The notes beneath the pieces were generated by a model. It was not told the origin of the DNA and searched no databases. It worked only from the letters and a program-made list of their open reading frames with translations. Both the position numbers and the translations under genes were made by a program. Positions 59,440-64,000 of a stretch of 64,000 nucleotides of DNA are shown piece after piece (the first letter of the stretch is position 1; the number at the start of each line of letters is the position of its first letter). The DNA comes from Ailanthus altissimus (taxonomy: Eukaryota; Streptophyta; Magnoliopsida; Sapindales; Simaroubaceae), in NCBI GenBank assembly GCA_946807835.1, contig OX327690.1, forward strand, positions 30,226,501 through 30,290,500. Direction: 5' to 3'.

Positions 59440-60870
59440 GAACTTGATGGTTAAGGCATCTTAAATCTTGGGATAGAGAGATATTTCTACTAAACAAATG
59501 CGAAAAACAATTGGAGAAGATAATGTTTATAATTGGAGAAGATAAAAACAAAGGAGGACGTTTGATATCTAGCCTCAGGATGAAGCCAAAACCACTTGTA
59601 AATTATATTAATATAACATTGGAATGGAGCTTTCCCAGAAAAGCATTAAGTACCTTTCTATCAAAGACTAGGCCTAAACAATCACTTAAAATCAATTTGC
59701 AAGAAAATTTTCAGTTTCAGTTGTGAAACCCATGAAAAAAACATGGCGGAACAAGATTTCTTCTTTATACCAAAGAATTTATAAAAGTTAATTGAATTAA
59801 ATGGGATAGACAAGGACATGGTGGTGTATAATCTCCCAGCTTTGAGCCTTTTAATGCCCTTTGTTTTGTCGTAATGATAATCTTTGATCCGGGAGGGGCA
59901 ATGGCAATTGAATCCATATTTTATGTTGCCACCGCAGGATGCGTGATAGCGTGATTCAGAATCATCCGTCAAAATGCTAATATAGGTTTCAATTTTAGAA
60001 ACCAGGAGCAATAGGATACATTTATTGTGATGCCATTGTGCTCAAAAGGCAACAAGAGACAAACCAAAGTTCTACCTCGTGATGCTCTCAAAGAGGAGGA
60101 AAGGAAGGCTCAGAAATATGTCAGGTTAGACGTTTGACGGAAGACTTGTGATTGAAAAAGAGAAACCAACATTCATAATAAGATAGTTTCATCTCTTGAT
60201 TGCAAGTTAACCCCTTATGGAGTCTGATATTTCCAAAAGCAAATACACAATTGGAAAACCTTGAAAACCGCCTACAATAAGTGCTTTCATGGTACACATA
60301 CTGCCCATACAAGTATCAAGGCACCTGAAACAAGTTACAACTAAAGCTATCTTATATATATCATTCTTCAAAATAAGCAAAGAATATCGAAAATATTTTA
60401 CTGTCCCTTCACTACTTTCTTTGGTGATCAATTGCTTGAAGTGCCAGCACTGGGGGAAAAACTGGAGCAAATCAACAACTATATCAGTTAGTGTACTCAA
60501 TTGCTTCAAGTGTTCACACTGGGGAAAACTGGAGCAAAATCAACAACTAGATCAGTTAGTAAAAACTAAAAAGAAAGGGGTCGAAGTCGTTTGCCCTTTG
60601 AACATTGTGTGCTAAAAATGATAATTTTCCATGTATTACTCCACAGAAAACTACTTAGCCAATTGAACCAACTTGAAAATAACGAAACCAACTATAGTAG
60701 GCATATATTGTTAAAAATGTTAGCTTACCTCGATCACTTTGCTACTATTCTATATCCTTAAACATGTGATTACAAAACCAGCTTAAACCCTGTTGACAAG
60801 AAATCATCCCTGAGCAAAGCAACAAGCTATACATAAGTACAAAGGGAAAAAAAATCAAAATGTAGATGAG
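59440..60870. repeat. F-box cluster 3'-flank repeat, copy 3
   Basis: Third copy of the flank (see 50275-51320), here downstream of the 61-kb F-box relic. A ~68-bp segment within it is duplicated in tandem (about 60425-60492 and 60493-60560, each with CAATTGCTT and AAACTGGAGCAAA). The other copies have one version. Confidence 0.8.
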
Positions 60871-61145
60871 ATTACCATATCATATACCCTTAATCAAAAT
60901 TATCATCGTTAGATAATAGAGTAAACTCTGACCTCACTCCCAGAATTTGAGGAGCAGGGTGAGTCTATTGCTAATTCTTTCTTTCTTTTTTTTTTTACAG
61001 GATATTGCTGACTTTTATTAGAAACTAGCAATAACAACTCTTAACATAGCCTTATTTCTTATCATGTCTAATCAAAGAACCAATTTTTTTTTTTTAAAAT
61101 GATAGCAATTATGGAAACAGTTTAAACACATAAAAATTTGAATCT

Positions 61146-62371
61146 TTAAAATATGTATTTGTTTCTACACCTCTTTTTGTTGTTTCTTTTCTTCTTTTCC
61201 TCTTCTTTCTGCTGCTTCGTGCCATGGATTCCACCATCATCACCATCATTTACAGGAACAAGGCTTCCCACACATATCTCTGCACCAAGTGAGTCCCAAT
61301 TAATCTTTACTCTCCTAAGACTTTTCTTCTCCAAATCATACCAAACAAGTTTCTCCCCATTCATTTCCAAAGAACCTTATCACCATCCTTTTGAAAAAGT
61401 TAAAGGTCTCAAACATGACAAAGAACTCATTGTTGTAGTTCGCTGAACTGAAAACAACTTGGCCCAAGAATCCTTAATCCCATATTCCTTCATCATGCAC
61501 ACATCAGTATAAAGTTGGTTGTAGTAACAAACAACACATACACACCCTTCCAAGACCCCCACATCCAGATAAAAATGCTCATTACTAATTTCATCCTTAG
61601 CAGCACAATCAGGCAGCGGCAATTCACAAAAATCCTCAGCCTCAAGATCAAAAGCAACAATCAAATTACCCATATCCAACACGGACTTTCTAGGTGCTAC
61701 CCAATGTAAAGCACCGCCAGCAAGCACACCATAATCTCTCCTGTAGCTAATATGGAACAAGAAATAAAATAAGAAACGAAGATATCTAGGCAAATTATTA
61801 GCTTCTCTCCAGGAATCGGTCTTTAAACTATAAACCTTAACTTCATAATCAAAACCATCCTCATTAACCTCTTTATCATCAAGATGATCATCACGTCCCT
61901 TAAACCGAACCATTCTTACAACTTTATAATCAACAGTAACTGTGGCGTGCCCGAACCCATAAAACACATAACCATCACAAGAATCATTAGGCAAGTTAAT
62001 ACCACCAACTGGGACTCTTTTCAACTTCTAGTTGACGGGTTATATAATGCAAGTTCTTTTTCAGAATTGCTCAAAACAATCAAACCATTGCATGAACCAA
62101 CAACTTCAGTGCCACCTCTGATATTCAAAGGGTGGTTGAGTTCAAGTGGGTTGTTCAAAGTATCAAAGTCCAAAGTGTAGAGACGCACACATATGAGAAT
62201 AACACCGAGATTGGACTTGGTTTTGAGTGAATGGTTAAGATGGCACTTTATGAAATCTTGACCGTCGATTAAGAAACACAATGTTTTGGAAATGCATCTG
62301 AAACGTACGAGACTCTTCACCGGTTGTCTGCATAAAATATCCATGATCACATCATGTGGGATTTTCGACAT
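61146..62371 (-). pseudogene. F-box/FBA gene with frameshift and stops
   Basis: Starts MSKIPHDVIMDILCRQPVKSLVRFRCISKTL (F-box, residues 2-45), then VVGSCNGLIVL and LYNPSTR. At about 62025 a one-base loss shifts the frame; the FBA domain continues (YGFGHATVTVDYKVVRMVRF, KVYSLKTDSWREANNLP, GGALHWVAPRK). At 61382-61377 two consecutive stops (TGA, TAA) interrupt the same frame before EMNGEKLVWYDLEKKSLRRVKI and a Lys-rich tail to 61146. The second lesion looks like a pair of compensating indels. Overall conservation is high, so it is a recent pseudogene or the lesions are assembly errors; a resequenced allele could be intact. Nearest in motif detail to the 45.8-kb gene. Confidence 0.85.
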
Positions 62372-62399
62372 TTTTGGAATTTTGGTGCTCGGTCTGTTT

Positions 62400-63530
62400 T
62401 GGGGTTCTTCGGAAGGAAGCCATAAGCGAGGGGCGCTTGAAAGTGGGAAGGGCAAAGATCCGTTTTGGTCAATATGAAATTCCAGAAATGTACATGTTTT
62501 AAGCATATTGTTGCTAAAAATTAGTGGGCGGTTTAGTCATGTGGCGGCAAATCTTCGTTGTTAATTAAACAAGTGATGTCTATATTGGTGATCAGATGAT
62601 GCGGCGAATGGGAAGCGACAAGATTCAGGAAGGCACAGAAAATATTTGGTCAAAATCAGAGGGTCCGACAAAGATCTGTCTTGGACCCATGTTGGATTTT
62701 TTTTCCCCTAAAAGTTAAAAAATAAATAGAACGTCAAATTTAGGAAACTCTTTTATATAAGTCAATTTGTCACATGTAACATCTGATTATTTATCTTTTA
62801 ATCAATCATTGGAGAAAAGAATCGATACACTGTAAGCATGAACCGAACGGAGAGAGTGCAATTGCTGAATTAGACCGAGAAAGGTAGAACACCTTAGGGG
62901 TATTTGTAACAAAATGTTTTTACAATTTTTTTTTAAAAAAAAAATCAAGTGAAATTTAAACTATATCTGTACCCAACTCAAATATAAACGGAGTTTGAAC
63001 CCCAAACCTCTTCATTCAACCATGAAATTTTACGAGTTAAATAAATTGACATCACAGAATGATTTTACCACTTGTTGCTATGGTAGGAGTGATGGTAACT
63101 AGATGGCAGTTTTGTAATTAAATGCTAAAGAAAAGAACCTTGTACCTTTGAACTCAAATGGGTTGAAATCTTTGAAACAAAAAGGCATGTCTCTACTCAA
63201 CTCAAATGAGACCAAACATTGGATCGAAATGCTAAGATCCATTACCCGTACAGAAAACGAATATCTTTGGGCCCATGTATTGGAAGGATTCCAAACCAAA
63301 AGTCAAATCAAGGGAACTTTATTTTCTTTTTGCTTGACTGGTAAAAACACAAGCCAATTTTCTGTACACGTCACATCTGCTAGATACTGCAACTTTCAAA
63401 CAAAAATTATTTCGCTGACGTTTATCTAATTTCCAGAAGTTTCTGTAGTTATTTCAAAAAAAAAAAAAAAGGGTCAGTGGAAGCACATCATTTTACATTA
63501 ATCCTTAATACTGCTGCAAATTCCTTGTTA
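62400..63530. other. intergenic, with a possible SINE head at 62985-63045 (minus)
   Basis: On the minus strand CATGGTTGAATGAAGAGG is followed closely by GGGGTTCAAACTCC, a B-box-like motif, so a tRNA-derived SINE relic is possible. 63150-63430 has a low-quality plus-strand frame and is more likely the 3' UTR of the gene at the right edge. Confidence 0.35.
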
Positions 63531-63540
63531 CAGCAAGATA

Positions 63541-63777
63541 TCACTTAGTACACGTACAGCCCCAGGAATTTTCTGCTCCAGCATCCTTGGAAGAAAGAAA
63601 TATTAACCAAAATTTCAGTTCCATTTCTTGGTGAATGACAATGGGGTAGGGGGAAAAACAAAGAACATAATATTTTTGATACCTTGCAACAAGCTGATGG
63701 ATATGCTTCTGAAAGCATATTAAGGGCATCTTTCAGACTTTCACATTGTTTCTCAAAACATTTCTCTTTAAGCATCA
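63541..63777 (-). CDS. last two exons of an unrecognised gene (partial, runs off the right edge)
   Basis: Two exons are supported by splice signals: 63777-63683 (acceptor CTGTCAG|TGATG, donor AAG|GTATCA) and 63585-63541 (acceptor TTCCAAG|GATGC), ending in TGA. The visible product is MLKEKCFEKQCESLKDALNM, then LSEAYPSACCK joined to DAGAENSWGCTCTK. Seven Cys in 45 residues and a Cys-rich C-terminus are notable. The reading frame continues upstream through a split codon, so more exons should lie in or beyond the last 220 bp. I do not recognise the family. Confidence 0.5.
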
Positions 63778-64000
63778 CTGACAGATTGATTGTTTCGGGT
63801 TAGCTCTGAAAAACTAATCAAGTGCTGAAAATCTTTAAAGCTACTCTATGATTTCTCCATGATAAGATCTGCAACAAAATTTCAATTTCCCTCTGGTTTG
63901 CATAAAAATGAACGATTGGTGGACAATGAATGAATCCATCCCAGATGAAAAAAAAATTATTTGAGCTATTCGTGTAGGTGCTACAACATCAAAAGGCATG

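Noticed and set aside
63148..63429. 93-codon plus-strand frame near the right edge
   Set aside because: Low-information sequence lying just beyond the stop of a minus-strand gene; more likely its 3' UTR.

Overview
This is nuclear DNA of a flowering plant, almost certainly a eudicot. The evidence is AT-rich intergenic DNA, GT-AG introns, a plant-type HECT ubiquitin ligase (UPL5), F-box/FBA and F-box/LRR/FBD genes, a kiwifruit pKIWI501-like acidic protein, plant LTR retrotransposons and MITEs. I cannot fix the species. Nothing prokaryotic, organellar or viral was recognised.

Layout. 1-5.6 kb is intergenic, with a roughly 53-bp degenerate minisatellite (1690-2105), a strong hairpin (3494-3571), a tRNA-like SINE candidate and a GC-richer block with GGGNCCC/GTGGGNCC palindromes. 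5.7-6.9 kb is a two-exon gene for a Glu/Ala/Pro-rich protein, followed by an orphan ABRE/TATA module. 10.99-18.69 kb (minus) is an intact three-exon UPL5 gene. 21.08-27.83 kb is a tandem duplicate of it that lost exon 3 and the 5' end and is frameshifted, so a pseudogene. Direct repeats of the UPL5 5' flank (20.5-21.0 and 28.1-28.6 kb) define the duplicated unit. 28.6-33.2 kb is intergenic with MITEs and repeat relics. 33.28-34.41 kb is an intact single-exon F-box/FBA gene. 37.3-45.4 kb is a decayed tandem complex of Ty1/copia elements, with a 2,141-bp solo-LTR-like insertion (5-bp target duplication) inside gag. 45.83-46.97 kb is a second intact F-box/FBA gene. 50.3-62.4 kb is an F-box cluster of repeated units: an intact F-box/LRR/FBD gene, a wrecked copy of it carrying a 471-bp solo LTR, and two CPR1/CPR30-like F-box relics. 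The last 0.25 kb holds the two terminal exons of an unrecognised minus-strand gene.

Function. UPL5 is a ubiquitin E3 ligase; the F-box proteins are predicted substrate receptors of SCF-type E3 ligases. The window is therefore rich in ubiquitin-pathway genes, but the UPL5 and F-box families are unrelated in mechanism and nothing shows they act together. The clearest biology here is how the locus evolves: tandem duplication, an apparent gene-conversion tract, shuffling of F-box 3' modules between families, nested LTR insertions, and tryptophan-to-TAG decay of the copia element. I did not find a convincing new biological system.
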